This document shows, in pieces, positions 49,802 through 57,719 of a DNA stretch of 64,000 nucleotides (position 1 is the first letter of the stretch; each line of letters opens with the position of its first letter). Position numbers and translations under genes: made by a program. The notes under the pieces are model-generated. The model was not told the origin of the DNA and did not search any database. It worked only from the letters and a program-made list of their open reading frames with translations. This DNA comes from Bordetella parapertussis (GTDB taxonomy: Bacteria > Pseudomonadota > Gammaproteobacteria > Burkholderiales > Burkholderiaceae_B): NCBI GenBank assembly GCA_945895265.1, contig CAMDEF010000012.1:16747-80746 (forward strand), in the 5' to 3' direction.

Positions 49802-50668
49802 GTGAAACCCGAAAACAAAGGCATGTTGCTGGGGCTCATCGGCGTCACCTTATTTGGGCTGACGCTGCCAGCGACACGCATGGCGCTCGAATCGTTTCAT
49901 CCTATTTTTATTGCAACTGGTCGCGCACTGCTGGCGACCGTGTTGGCTGTGATTTATCTGGTTGCTGGTAAACATCGACGTCCAACAATGCACGAATTCA
50001 AATATCTGTTGCTAGTCGTGATGGGTGTCGCAATTGGCTTTCCGGTGTTCACCGCTTTAGCCATGCAACAGGTTGACGCCTCGCATGGCGGCGTCATGCT
50101 CGGCATCATGCCCTTAACTGTTGCGGCCTGTGCCGCATGGCTCTTTAAAGAACGCCCCTCAATCGGATTTTGGCTGATGGCCGCGCTGGGAAGCACCTTA
50201 GTGATTATCTTTTCACTCATGCGCGGGAATGGTAGTTTGCATTGGGCTGATCTCTCGCTGCTGCTCGCCGTGCTAACCGGATCCATCTCGTACGCAGCCG
50301 GGGGCTATTTAGCAAGGTCTCTTGGTGGCCTACAAGTGATCTCGTGGACGTTAGTGCTTGCGACACCGTTTTTAGTTTTGCCCGCAATCTGGTTTGCACC
50401 CAGCACGTGGCAAGCCACCAACACGGCGTGGCTTGGCTTTTTGTATGTTGCCCTGTTTAGCCAATACTTAGCGTTTTTGCCTTGGTTCAAAGGCTTGTCG
50501 CTAGGCGGGATCGCCCGAGTTGGTCAAGCGCAGCTGCTTCAACCGTTCGTGACGATCATCGCCTCAGCTTGGCTCTTGGGCGAGGTCGTTGATTGGGTAA
50601 CCTGGGCCTTTGCCATCGCGGTGTTTGCGGTTGTCGCGCTGGGTCGTGTGCTCGGGGCTAAGCGTTAA
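49802..50668 (+). CDS. EamA/DMT family transporter
   Basis: This 288-residue inner-membrane protein has ten hydrophobic segments in two EamA repeats (the first ends near residue 135; the second begins LLLAVLTGSISYAAGGYLA). Typical substrates are amino acids or other metabolites exported by antiport. It starts with GTG 8 bases after the ETF-QO stop, so it is in the same transcript, although a functional link is not evident. Confidence 0.87.
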   Translation: MKPENKGMLLGLIGVTLFGLTLPATRMALESFHPIFIATGRALLATVLAVIYLVAGKHRRPTMHEFKYLLLVVMGVAIGFPVFTALAMQQVDASHGGVMLGIMPLTVAACAAWLFKERPSIGFWLMAALGSTLVIIFSLMRGNGSLHWADLSLLLAVLTGSISYAAGGYLARSLGGLQVISWTLVLATPFLVLPAIWFAPSTWQATNTAWLGFLYVALFSQYLAFLPWFKGLSLGGIARVGQAQLLQPFVTIIASAWLLGEVVDWVTWAFAIAVFAVVALGRVLGAKR

Positions 50669-50683
50669 CGTGTGAAACGTCTA

Positions 50684-50725
50684 TCGGCTTGCGCCGAAAG
50701 CCTCGGGCTTCCGCCCGAAGAGGCT
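50684..50725 (+). terminator. Two tandem hairpins after the EamA gene
   Basis: TCGGC-TTGC-GCCGA (50684-50697) and CCTCGGGC-TTCC-GCCCGAAGAGG (50702-50724) lie back to back, 15 bases after the stop. There is no T run, so termination is only likely. Confidence 0.45.
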
Positions 50726-50823
50726 GTGAAGACATACGCCCTCAGCTGCAAAATACGTCACAAGTACGCTATGCTTAAATCACTTTCAGTAGCCTTCTAT
50801 CAACAAACTTCTTGAGTCTCAAC

Positions 50824-51111
50824 ATGTCCACGCGTCCGCAAGCAGTCCCTACCACGCAAATCGACAACGATCGTGTCATCGTGACTGAATGGCGCTTTGC
50901 GCCCGGCGCCGAAACAGGCTGGCATACCCATGGCCACGACTATGTGGTGGTGCCGACCATCACTGGACTGTTGCACCTTGAGACACCCGAGGGCTTAAAA
51001 GAGTTTCCGTTAGTCGCTGGCAAGTCTTATACCCGTGGCGCGGGGGTCAATCACAATGTGATCAACGCCAGCGCCCACGAAGTTGCTTTCATTGAAATCG
51101 AAATCCGCTAA
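50824..51111 (+). CDS. Cupin-domain protein
   Basis: This is a 95-residue single-cupin protein. The first metal motif reads TGWHTHGHDYVVV (H-x-H-x3-D rather than Glu) and the second is TRGAGVNHNVINAS. I chose the ATG at 50824 over the upstream TTG. Small cupins like this often act as auxiliary or sensing proteins; no reaction is assignable. It precedes the hydrolase gene by 23 bases and is likely cotranscribed with it. Confidence 0.83.
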   Translation: MSTRPQAVPTTQIDNDRVIVTEWRFAPGAETGWHTHGHDYVVVPTITGLLHLETPEGLKEFPLVAGKSYTRGAGVNHNVINASAHEVAFIEIEIR

Positions 51112-51134
51112 TACAAAAAAGGACGAGACACACC

Positions 51135-52073
51135 ATGCTAGATCCACAAGCCAAAGCCCTGATTGATTTGATGATCGAAAAAGGGATCCCGCCAGTGCAC
51201 ACCCTGACCGCAACCCAGGCGCGCGAAGCCTATGTGCAGCGGCGTTTTTTTAGCCAACCCGAGGCTCCTGAAATCGCCTCAAGCGTTGACACCGATATCC
51301 CTGGCCCCGCTGGCAAGATTACCGTACGCGGCTATCGCCCCAAAGGCAGTGTGCCCTCAGCTGTACTACCAGCACTTGTTTACTACCATGGTGGTGGCCA
51401 TGTCATTGGTGACATCGACACACACGACGTGTTGTGCCGCACGCTGTCGAACTTGGCGCACTGCGCAGTGTTTTCAGTGAACTATCGCCTGGCGCCTGAG
51501 AATGTGTTTCCGGCAGCGTCTGACGACTGCGTCGCGGCAACCAAGTGGGTGCATGCCAACGCCGCTGCACTTAAGATTGACCCAGCGCGTATCGCCGTGG
51601 GCGGTGACAGTGCCGGCGGTCATTTAGCTGCGGTCGTCGCACTGTCACTCAAAGCAGACAACAGCTTTAAGCCCGTCTTGCAACTACTGATCTACCCAGT
51701 CACTGACCCCAGCTCAGAGCGTGAATCGATGCGCACTAACGGCCAAGGTTACATGCTGACCAAAGACTCGATGAATTATTACTACGGCGCTTACATGCCT
51801 GAAAAATGGATGCGCAATGATTGGCGCGGGGCCCCGATGCTGGCAAAAGACCACACAGGCTTAGCGCCTGCTTTCGTCATGACCGCAGGCTTTGATCCGC
51901 TACGCGACGAGGGTGCCGACTATGCCGATAAGTTAACGATGGCTGGCGTACCCACTCAATACGTTTGTTTCGAGCGCCAGATCCATGGCTTCATCACCAT
52001 GGGGCGCATCATCGACGAAGCCAACACCGCCGCCGAACTCTGTGCAGTGGCCTTGCGCGCTAAGTTTAGATAG
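51135..52073 (+). CDS. Alpha/beta hydrolase of the hormone-sensitive-lipase family
   Basis: This 312-residue esterase has the HGGG oxyanion motif in VYYHGGGHVIGDID, the nucleophile in VGGDSAGGHLAAV (Ser about residue 158), the acid in FDPLRDEGADYAD and the His in QIHGFITMGR. It should hydrolyse short-chain or aryl esters, with a lid of about 60 N-terminal residues. AGGA precedes the ATG. The last 50 bases of the gene recur, diverged, at 53069-53121 beyond the toxin-antitoxin pair. Confidence 0.9.
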   Translation: MLDPQAKALIDLMIEKGIPPVHTLTATQAREAYVQRRFFSQPEAPEIASSVDTDIPGPAGKITVRGYRPKGSVPSAVLPALVYYHGGGHVIGDIDTHDVLCRTLSNLAHCAVFSVNYRLAPENVFPAASDDCVAATKWVHANAAALKIDPARIAVGGDSAGGHLAAVVALSLKADNSFKPVLQLLIYPVTDPSSERESMRTNGQGYMLTKDSMNYYYGAYMPEKWMRNDWRGAPMLAKDHTGLAPAFVMTAGFDPLRDEGADYADKLTMAGVPTQYVCFERQIHGFITMGRIIDEANTAAELCAVALRAKFR

Positions 52074-52082
52074 TCATCGTAC

Positions 52083-52154
52083 GGCACCGAGCTCTAGATT
52101 CGGGTAGTTCTCACGCTCGGTGTCGCACGCTAAATCTAGGTAGTTCTCACGCGA
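52083..52154. repeat. Two-copy 36-bp tandem repeat
   Basis: Two adjacent 36-bp units follow the hydrolase gene. Their best conserved part is GGTAGTTCTCACGC, preceded by TAGATTC in copy 1 and TAAATCTA in copy 2. The 302 bases to the toxin gene contain no open gene that I see, only this repeat and two hairpins (52191-52220 and 52274-52289). Confidence 0.7.
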
Positions 52155-52190
52155 GATCAAACACTCGCAACTCAAACACCCAAAGCCGGC

Positions 52191-52220
52191 AGGGCACCAC
52201 ACTCACTGTGGTTGCGCCCT
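52191..52220. repeat. Imperfect inverted repeat
   Basis: AGGGC-ACCACA and TGTGGT-TGC-GCCCT form an 11-bp stem with a three-base bulge and loop CTCAC. A smaller hairpin, ACACGGC-TT-GCCGTGT, lies at 52274-52289. No T runs; role unknown. Confidence 0.6.
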
Positions 52221-52375
52221 ACCTTGGCTTGTTCAAAAAAATTGACTGACTGAACAACTGGTCTTGAACACGAACACGGCTTGCCGTGTCTTGTACTCAT
52301 CGGACAATTTACTTGCCGAGTGACGCGCTTTGACGCGCCACGATTTGGCGACAAAACTACGCCAATGGATTACAA

Positions 52376-52768
52376 TTGAGTTTGATCAGATTCACCCAAT
52401 CGCCCAACACTACGGTTGCGACCGCACCCGTTACCGTAGCAGAGCTACCCGAATTTTCACGACGCTCAGCCAAACTACTGGGCGAGGCCGAGCGTCAAGA
52501 CATTATTTGCTTTCTGGCACACGCCCCCAAGAGCGGCGTGCTCATTGAAGGATGTGGTGGCATTCGCAAGCTACGTTGGCGTCGAGGCAACAAAGGTAAA
52601 AGCGGTGGGATTCGTATTGTGTATTACTTTTACAACGAGCGTGTACCGCTCTACCTCATCACACTTTTCGTAAAAGGTGATCGTGCCAATCTGACGCAGG
52701 CAGAGCGTAATGACTTACGCGCATTGGTAGATGAACTTATCGTGAGCTCTCTAAGGAAACTCAATTGA
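52376..52768 (+). CDS. RelE/HigB-type toxin
   Basis: This is a RelE-superfamily toxin, a probable ribosome-dependent mRNA interferase. Core motifs are VAELPEFSRRSAKLLGEAER, GCGGIRKLRWRRGNKGKSGG, then RIVYYFYNERVPLYLITLF with FVKGDRANLTQAE. The start is uncertain: the frame opens only at TTG (52376 or 52382), no ATG or GTG precedes the conserved region, and no ribosome binding site is visible. The product from 52376 would have 130 residues, about 20 more than usual. It precedes and overlaps the antitoxin gene, the HigBA order. Confidence 0.82.
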   Translation: MSLIRFTQSPNTTVATAPVTVAELPEFSRRSAKLLGEAERQDIICFLAHAPKSGVLIEGCGGIRKLRWRRGNKGKSGGIRIVYYFYNERVPLYLITLFVKGDRANLTQAERNDLRALVDELIVSSLRKLN

Positions 52769-53058
52769 CAGCAGCATTTAAAAGCATCAAACGCGGCCTC
52801 AAACAAGCAATCAAGCACGCAAGCGGATACCCTCAAGCGGTTGTGATTCACCGCCCACGCGTCATTGATCTTAAAGCCCTCAGACAAAAGTGCAGCATGA
52901 CACAAGAGCAGTTCGCTGCCCAATTTGGCTTTTCAACTGCAACCCTCAGGCACTGGGAACGTGGTGACCGCAGCCCGCGGGGCGCCTCTCTGGTTTTATT
53001 GAATGTGATTGATCACAATCCGGGCGCCGTGATAGCCGCGTTAACAGCGAAGCGCTAA
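52765..53058 (+). CDS. HTH antitoxin partner (HigA/NadS-like)
   Basis: This 97-residue Xre-type regulator begins FKSIKRGLKQAIKHASG and has a helix-turn-helix in MTQEQFAAQFGFSTATLRHW followed by ERGDRSPRGASLVLLNVID, typical of antitoxins next to RelE/HigB toxins. It starts with TTG overlapping the toxin stop (TTGA), so its translation depends on the toxin frame. It should neutralise the toxin and repress the operon. Confidence 0.83.
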   Translation: MTAAFKSIKRGLKQAIKHASGYPQAVVIHRPRVIDLKALRQKCSMTQEQFAAQFGFSTATLRHWERGDRSPRGASLVLLNVIDHNPGAVIAALTAKR

Positions 53059-53068
53059 GCGACCAACG

Positions 53069-53121
53069 TCCCAGCCAACAACGCCGCTGAACTCTGCGCG
53101 GCGGCGCTGCAGGCTAAGTTT
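53069..53121 (+). pseudogene. Fragment of a second alpha/beta hydrolase gene end
   Basis: In frame this reads PANNAAELCAAALQAKF and stop. The intact hydrolase at 51135-52073 ends EANTAAELCAVALRAKFR and stop; 13 of 16 aligned residues agree. The fragment begins right after the antitoxin gene and runs into the dehydratase gene end. It indicates a former tandem hydrolase copy or a duplication linked to arrival of the toxin-antitoxin pair. Confidence 0.7.
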
Positions 53122-54869
53122 TAGTGGTTGTCGCGCGGCACAGCGCTGCCGCTGTTGCCAACCAAGAAATCCAAGTCAACGCCGTCGTTGGCTTGGTTCA
53201 CATGGTCGACATATAACTTGTAATAGCCGCGATTCATTGGTGGTTCGGGGGCTTTCCATTTTTCTTTGCGCGCCGCCAGGATCTCGTCACTCACATCTAA
53301 ATGCAAGCGACGTTTAGCGACATCCAGTTCAATCATGTCGCCGTTTTCAACCAAGGCCAAAGGCCCACCGGCAGCCGCCTCTGGTGCAACGTGCAAAATC
53401 ACCGTGCCATAGGCTGTGCCGCTCATGCGCGCATCTGAGATGCGGATCATGTCGGTGATGCCCTTTTTAAGAATCTTGGGTGGTAATGGCATATTGCCCA
53501 CCTCTGCCATGCCCGGATAGCCTTTCGGACCGCAATTTTTTAGAACCATGATGCAGGTTTCATCGATATCCAATTTAGGGCTATCGATGCGCTTGTGAAA
53601 ATCTTCGATATTTTCAAACACCACCGCACGACCGCGATGCTTGAGTAATTTTTTAGTGGCAGCTGAGGGCTTAATAATCGCGCCATCTGGGCATAAATTG
53701 CCACGCAACACCGCGATACCTGTATTCTTTTTAAAAGGTTTTTCAAACGTTGTGATGACGTCGCGGTTGTAGCATTCGGCTTTTTTTACATTATCCCAAA
53801 GCGAATTGCCATTTACGGTTAACGCTTTTTTATTCAACAAGCCTTGCTCGCCCAGAGTGCGTAACACCACAGGCAAACCACCGGCGTAGCAGAAGTCTTC
53901 CATCAAGTATTTGCCACTTGGCATCAAGTTCAACAACGTGTGAACATCACGGCCAAACTTATCCCAATCATCGATATCAAGCTTGACGCCAATCCGTCGG
54001 GCGATTGCGATCAGGTGAATCACCGCGTTGGTTGAACCCCCAATCGCGGCATTGGTACGAATCGCATTTTCAAACGCCTGACGCGTTAAAATTTTATCGA
54101 GTGTCAGATTGTCTTTGACCATTTGCACAATGCGTCGGCCAGACTCACGCGCTAATACATTGCGGCGGGCGTCAACAGCGGGGTATGCCGCATTGCCAGG
54201 CAGCGCCACACCTAAGGACTCAACCATGCTGGCCATCGTTGATGCTGTGCCCATCACCATGCAATGCCCGTGCGAGCGATGCATGCAGGATTCGGCCTCA
54301 TGAAACTCGTCGAGCGTCATCTTGCCGGCACGCACGTCTTCAGACATTGACCAAGTGTTGGTACCCGAGCCAATATCTTTGCCCCGATACTTACCGGTGA
54401 GCATCGGCCCACCCGAAACACCAATCGTCGGGATATTGACGCTCGCAGCACCCATCAAGAGCGAGGGGGTGGTTTTATCGCAGCCAAACAGCAGTACCAC
54501 GCCATCGAGCGGATTGGCTCGAATAGTTTCTTCAACATCCATACTGGCAAGGTTGCGCAACAACATCGCCGTCGGGCGCACCAGCGTTTCGCCAATCGAC
54601 GTCACTGGAAACTCAAGCGGAAACCCACCTGCCTCAAGCACACCTTGGCGCACCTGATCTGCCAGCAACCTAAAGTGCGAGTTACAAGGTGTCAGCTCAG
54701 ACCAGGTATTACAAATGCCAATCACGGGTCTCCCATCGAACTGGTCGTGCGGAATGCCACGATTTTTTGTCCAGCTACGGTAGATGAACCCGTAAATATC
54801 ATTACGCGAAAACCACTGACTTGAACGACTTGGTGCTGCCGGTTTTTTACTTTTCTCTGACTTCGCCAT
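53121..54869 (-). CDS. IlvD/Edd-family sugar-acid dehydratase
   Basis: This is a 582-residue Fe-S dehydratase. The three cluster cysteines are visible at 62 (SELTPCNSHF), 130 (LLFGCDKTTPS) and 203 (MHRSHGHCMVMGTAS). The opening SRNDIYGFIYRSWTKNRGIP places it with L-arabinonate/galactonate-type dehydratases rather than biosynthetic IlvD. It would turn an aldonate into a 2-keto-3-deoxy acid. AGGAG precedes the ATG. Last gene of a minus-strand operon with an FAH-family hydrolase and an SDR, which fits a non-phosphorylated sugar route. Confidence 0.85.
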   Translation of the reverse strand: MAKSEKSKKPAAPSRSSQWFSRNDIYGFIYRSWTKNRGIPHDQFDGRPVIGICNTWSELTPCNSHFRLLADQVRQGVLEAGGFPLEFPVTSIGETLVRPTAMLLRNLASMDVEETIRANPLDGVVLLFGCDKTTPSLLMGAASVNIPTIGVSGGPMLTGKYRGKDIGSGTNTWSMSEDVRAGKMTLDEFHEAESCMHRSHGHCMVMGTASTMASMVESLGVALPGNAAYPAVDARRNVLARESGRRIVQMVKDNLTLDKILTRQAFENAIRTNAAIGGSTNAVIHLIAIARRIGVKLDIDDWDKFGRDVHTLLNLMPSGKYLMEDFCYAGGLPVVLRTLGEQGLLNKKALTVNGNSLWDNVKKAECYNRDVITTFEKPFKKNTGIAVLRGNLCPDGAIIKPSAATKKLLKHRGRAVVFENIEDFHKRIDSPKLDIDETCIMVLKNCGPKGYPGMAEVGNMPLPPKILKKGITDMIRISDARMSGTAYGTVILHVAPEAAAGGPLALVENGDMIELDVAKRRLHLDVSDEILAARKEKWKAPEPPMNRGYYKLYVDHVNQANDGVDLDFLVGNSGSAVPRDNH

Positions 54870-54902
54870 TCAAGACTCCTAAATGATCATAGTTTTGCCA
54901 TT

Positions 54903-54948
54903 CCTCCCCGCACAGACCATTGAGTCTAAGCCTGTACGGTGAGGGAGG
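54903..54948. repeat. Inverted repeat between dehydratase and FAH-hydrolase genes
   Basis: CCTCCCCGCACAG (54903-54915) and CTGTACGGTGAGGGAGG (54932-54948) are inverted relatives with a bulge of a few bases. As RNA on the operon strand they would form a strong hairpin upstream of the dehydratase start. No T run follows, so processing or attenuation is more likely than termination. Confidence 0.55.
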
Positions 54949-54985
54949 TTTACAACAACAGAAAATATTGACTGCAAGTAGTCAT

Positions 54986-55837
54986 TTACTTTTTAAACGC
55001 AACAACTTTTTGTGATTGCTGGCCCAGACCCTCAATCCCCAACGTCATGACATCGCCCGCCTTCAGGAAGCGTGGCTTGGGTTTGACGCCCATCCCAACA
55101 CCTGGAGGCGTACCAGTTGTAATGATGTCGCCTGGCATCAGTGTCGTAAATTCACTGACGTAGCTGATGATGGTGGCCGCATCAAAAATCATGGTCTTGG
55201 TGTTGCCGGTTTGAAAACGCTTGCCGTTCAAATCAAGCCACATATCTAATTTTTGTGGATCTTTGATTTCGTCGGTCGTGACCAACCAGGGGCCAACTGG
55301 GCCGAAAGTATCGCAACCTTTGCCCTTGTCCCACGTACCGCCACGTTCGATCTGGTATTCACGCTCGGACACGTCATTGATCACACAATAGCCGGCGACG
55401 TGCTTGAGTGCCTCTTTTTTGCTGACATAACGGGCTTTTTTGCCGATCACGATACCGAGTTCAACTTCCCAGTCGGATTTTTTTGAGCCCTTAGGCAACA
55501 TGACGTTGTCATTAGGCCCAGTCAGGCTGGTATCCGCCTTGTAAAACATAATGGGCTCTTTGGGGATGGGCATGCCGGCTTCGGCGGCGTGATCTGAGTA
55601 GTTCAAACCAATCGCTAAAAATTTACCCATGTTGGCAATCGGCACACCGAAACGTGGCTTGCCTTTCACCAAGGGCAAGGTATCGGTCTTGATCTTAGCG
55701 AGTTTTTTTAACGCTGCAGACGATAACTGATCATTGGTGATGTCGGCAATGACGCCTGACAAGTCACGCAGTTTGCCTTCTTTATCGATCAAACCTGGTT
55801 TTTCTTTACCCTTGGCACCATAGCGTACGAGTTTCAT
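54986..55837 (-). CDS. Fumarylacetoacetate hydrolase family protein
   Basis: This 283-residue FAH-fold enzyme has metal ligands in KSDWEVELGIVIGKKARYVS (E-x-E) and downstream residues VSEREYQIERGGTWDKGKGC, with TGTPPGVGMG near the end. In sugar-acid operons with an IlvD/Edd dehydratase and an SDR, this family supplies the 2,4-diketo-3-deoxy acid hydrolase of the rhamnose/fucose non-phosphorylated route; that role is inferred. The frame is open from 55921, but AAGGA precedes the ATG at 55837 and the family N-terminus MKLVRYG starts there. Confidence 0.86.
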   Translation of the reverse strand: MKLVRYGAKGKEKPGLIDKEGKLRDLSGVIADITNDQLSSAALKKLAKIKTDTLPLVKGKPRFGVPIANMGKFLAIGLNYSDHAAEAGMPIPKEPIMFYKADTSLTGPNDNVMLPKGSKKSDWEVELGIVIGKKARYVSKKEALKHVAGYCVINDVSEREYQIERGGTWDKGKGCDTFGPVGPWLVTTDEIKDPQKLDMWLDLNGKRFQTGNTKTMIFDAATIISYVSEFTTLMPGDIITTGTPPGVGMGVKPKPRFLKAGDVMTLGIEGLGQQSQKVVAFKK

Positions 55838-56038
55838 GCGGTTTCCTTCGTGTGAAAAAATGTGAGAAATTAAAGTAAAACTATCCGATCCATTCAAATT
55901 AAAAACAGAAAAAATATTCATAGTCAGCGACTGTCTTCAAGCATCCCCCAAGTACTGACCGTCACAAGCAAGGCCTCAATGACTTGGGTCGCAGCGACTG
56001 CAACAACCAACCGTCCTAAATTCTTTGTCAAGCATTTG

Positions 56039-56788
56039 TTACAACGACCAGCCACCATCAATAATCTGCGAGGTGCCCGTTGTAAAGGACGACTCGTCTG
56101 AGGCTAAATAGACCGCCAACTGGGCGATTTCTTCAGGCTTGCCGATGCGACCAATCGGTTGACGCGCCACGAACATGTCGCGCACTTCGGTCACCGACTT
56201 ACCGGTTTGACTAGAGACTGCCTGAATGCGCTCGCCTAGCGAGGGCGACTCGATGGTGCCTGGACAAATTGCATTAAACCGCACACCGCGCGCCACGTAA
56301 TCAGCTGCCAGCGCGCGCGTCAAACCAATCACAGCGGCCTTTGAGGCACCATAGATCACGCGATTGGGTGCGCCCTTGATATTTGAGGCGGCAGAGGCCA
56401 TGTTGATCACACTGCCCTTACCTTGCTCAAGCATGCCAGGCAAAAACGCGCGAATCGTGCGGTACATAGATTTGACGTTCAAATCCATACTGAAATCCCA
56501 GTCGGCATCACTGACTTGCATGATGTCGCCTTGATGCACGAAGCCCGCACAATTGAACAAGACATCAATCTTGCCGATTTTTTTAGCAAAGGCATCGACC
56601 TCGACCGTTTTTAAAACATCAAGAATGTGGGTCTTTATGTTAGGTACGCCCGCGTAAGCATTGAGCAGGTCTTGTTTAAGATCAGTCGCCCAAACAGTCG
56701 CGCCTTCACGCGCCATGGCAAGCGCACAGGCGCGGCCAATGCCTTGCCCAGCAGCCGTAACCAGAATTGTTTTTCCTTGCAGACGCAT
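56039..56788 (-). CDS. Short-chain dehydrogenase (sugar-acid operon)
   Basis: This 249-residue NAD(P)-dependent SDR has the dinucleotide motif VTAAGQGIGRACALAM, NCAG in FNCAGFVHQG, catalytic Ser in NMASAASNIKG and Y-x3-K in RVIYGASKAAVIG. The acidic WATDLKQDLL after beta-2 suggests NAD. Neighbours suggest oxidation of a 2-keto-3-deoxy acid. I chose ATG 56788 (AGGG upstream) over GTG 56794. First gene of the minus-strand operon, divergent from the regulator with a palindrome between. Confidence 0.87.
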   Translation of the reverse strand: MRLQGKTILVTAAGQGIGRACALAMAREGATVWATDLKQDLLNAYAGVPNIKTHILDVLKTVEVDAFAKKIGKIDVLFNCAGFVHQGDIMQVSDADWDFSMDLNVKSMYRTIRAFLPGMLEQGKGSVINMASAASNIKGAPNRVIYGASKAAVIGLTRALAADYVARGVRFNAICPGTIESPSLGERIQAVSSQTGKSVTEVRDMFVARQPIGRIGKPEEIAQLAVYLASDESSFTTGTSQIIDGGWSL

Positions 56789-56813
56789 ACTCACTATCCC
56801 TAATGATCATGCC

Positions 56814-56832
56814 AAATTGGCTTGACCAATTT
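56814..56832. promoter_or_regulatory. Probable operator of the FadR-type regulator
   Basis: AAATTGGCTTGACCAATTT is a palindrome with perfect 7-base arms, in the divergent region between the SDR operon and the regulator gene. It shares AATTGG-N5-CCAATT with the site at 59620-59636. FadR/FCD regulators usually bind TGGTnnnACCA-like palindromes and control adjacent operons. Confidence 0.68.
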
Positions 56833-56858
56833 AGCAGTTTTCGTGCAAAAATGAAATC

Positions 56859-57719
56859 ATGATTACCCATGCCCCCGATAATCGTCGCGTCTATCAGCAA
56901 ATTGCCGATCAAGTTTTACAACTGATCAAAGCAGGCGAGTTTGCCGTGAATTCTCGTTTGCCGTCAGAACGCGACTTGGCCGAACAATTCGGCGTGTCGC
57001 GCCCCTCAGTACGCGAAGCATTAATCGCACTTGAGGTGATGGGTTTCGTACAAATCAAGATGGGCTCGGGCGTATATGTTTGCAAACCCAACCCGCGCAA
57101 ACAGCACGCAACAGTGAAAGAATTTGCGCCCTTCGAGTTAATACAGGCCCGCGCGTTAATCGAGGCTGAAATCGCCGCGCAGGCCGCCATCAACCGAACC
57201 GACGCGCAACTACAAGAGCTTGAACAACGGTTGCAAGATATGAGTGCTCAGTCTGCGCAACAAAAAAATCCCTTGGCTTCAGATCGCGAGTTTCATGCGG
57301 TGTTGGCGCGCGCCACCGGCAACCAGGTGTTGGCAAGCTTGGTTGAGCAACTGTTTGACGCGCGCATGGGGGTCTTATTTTCAAGACTGGCCAATTACTT
57401 TGATACTCAAACGACTTGGGAGCAGGCCATTAAAGAGCATCGCGCAGTGCTGCGCGCGGTTAAAGCACAAGATCCCGAGCGTGCCCGCGCTGCCATGCGC
57501 CACCATATGGAGCGCGCCTACAAACGGTTTTCAGTGAGCTGGCTGAAAAATGCAGAACCTCAGCAAGCCAGCACAGGGCCGACCTCAACGCGCTTAGCAG
57601 CAACGCATGATTCGGTCACAGATTCGCGTCCAAACGCGAGTCAAGCTGCCTCAAAGACCAGCAAGCCCAACCCTGGCGCGCACTCAAACCGCAAAGCGGG
57701 TGGCGTGGTCAAACGTTAA
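56859..57719 (+). CDS. FadR-type (GntR family) transcriptional regulator
   Basis: This 286-residue regulator has an N-terminal winged helix (SRLPSERDLAEQFGVSRPSV then REALIALEVMGFVQIKMGSG) and a C-terminal FCD ligand domain with metal-binding residues in REFHAVLARATGN, EHRAVLRAVKAQD and MRHHMERAYK. After the FCD domain comes a tail of about 55 residues rich in Ser, Thr, Pro and Ala that relatives usually lack. It is divergent from one catabolic operon and convergent with the Ldh-family gene. It probably senses a sugar acid and represses both operons. Confidence 0.88.
   Translation: MITHAPDNRRVYQQIADQVLQLIKAGEFAVNSRLPSERDLAEQFGVSRPSVREALIALEVMGFVQIKMGSGVYVCKPNPRKQHATVKEFAPFELIQARALIEAEIAAQAAINRTDAQLQELEQRLQDMSAQSAQQKNPLASDREFHAVLARATGNQVLASLVEQLFDARMGVLFSRLANYFDTQTTWEQAIKEHRAVLRAVKAQDPERARAAMRHHMERAYKRFSVSWLKNAEPQQASTGPTSTRLAATHDSVTDSRPNASQAASKTSKPNPGAHSNRKAGGVVKR

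Noticed and set aside
53121..54869. Biosynthetic dihydroxy-acid dehydratase IlvD
   Set aside because: The N-terminal pattern SRNDIYGFIYRSWTKNRGIP and the catabolic neighbours fit sugar-acid dehydratases better than the branched-chain amino-acid enzyme.
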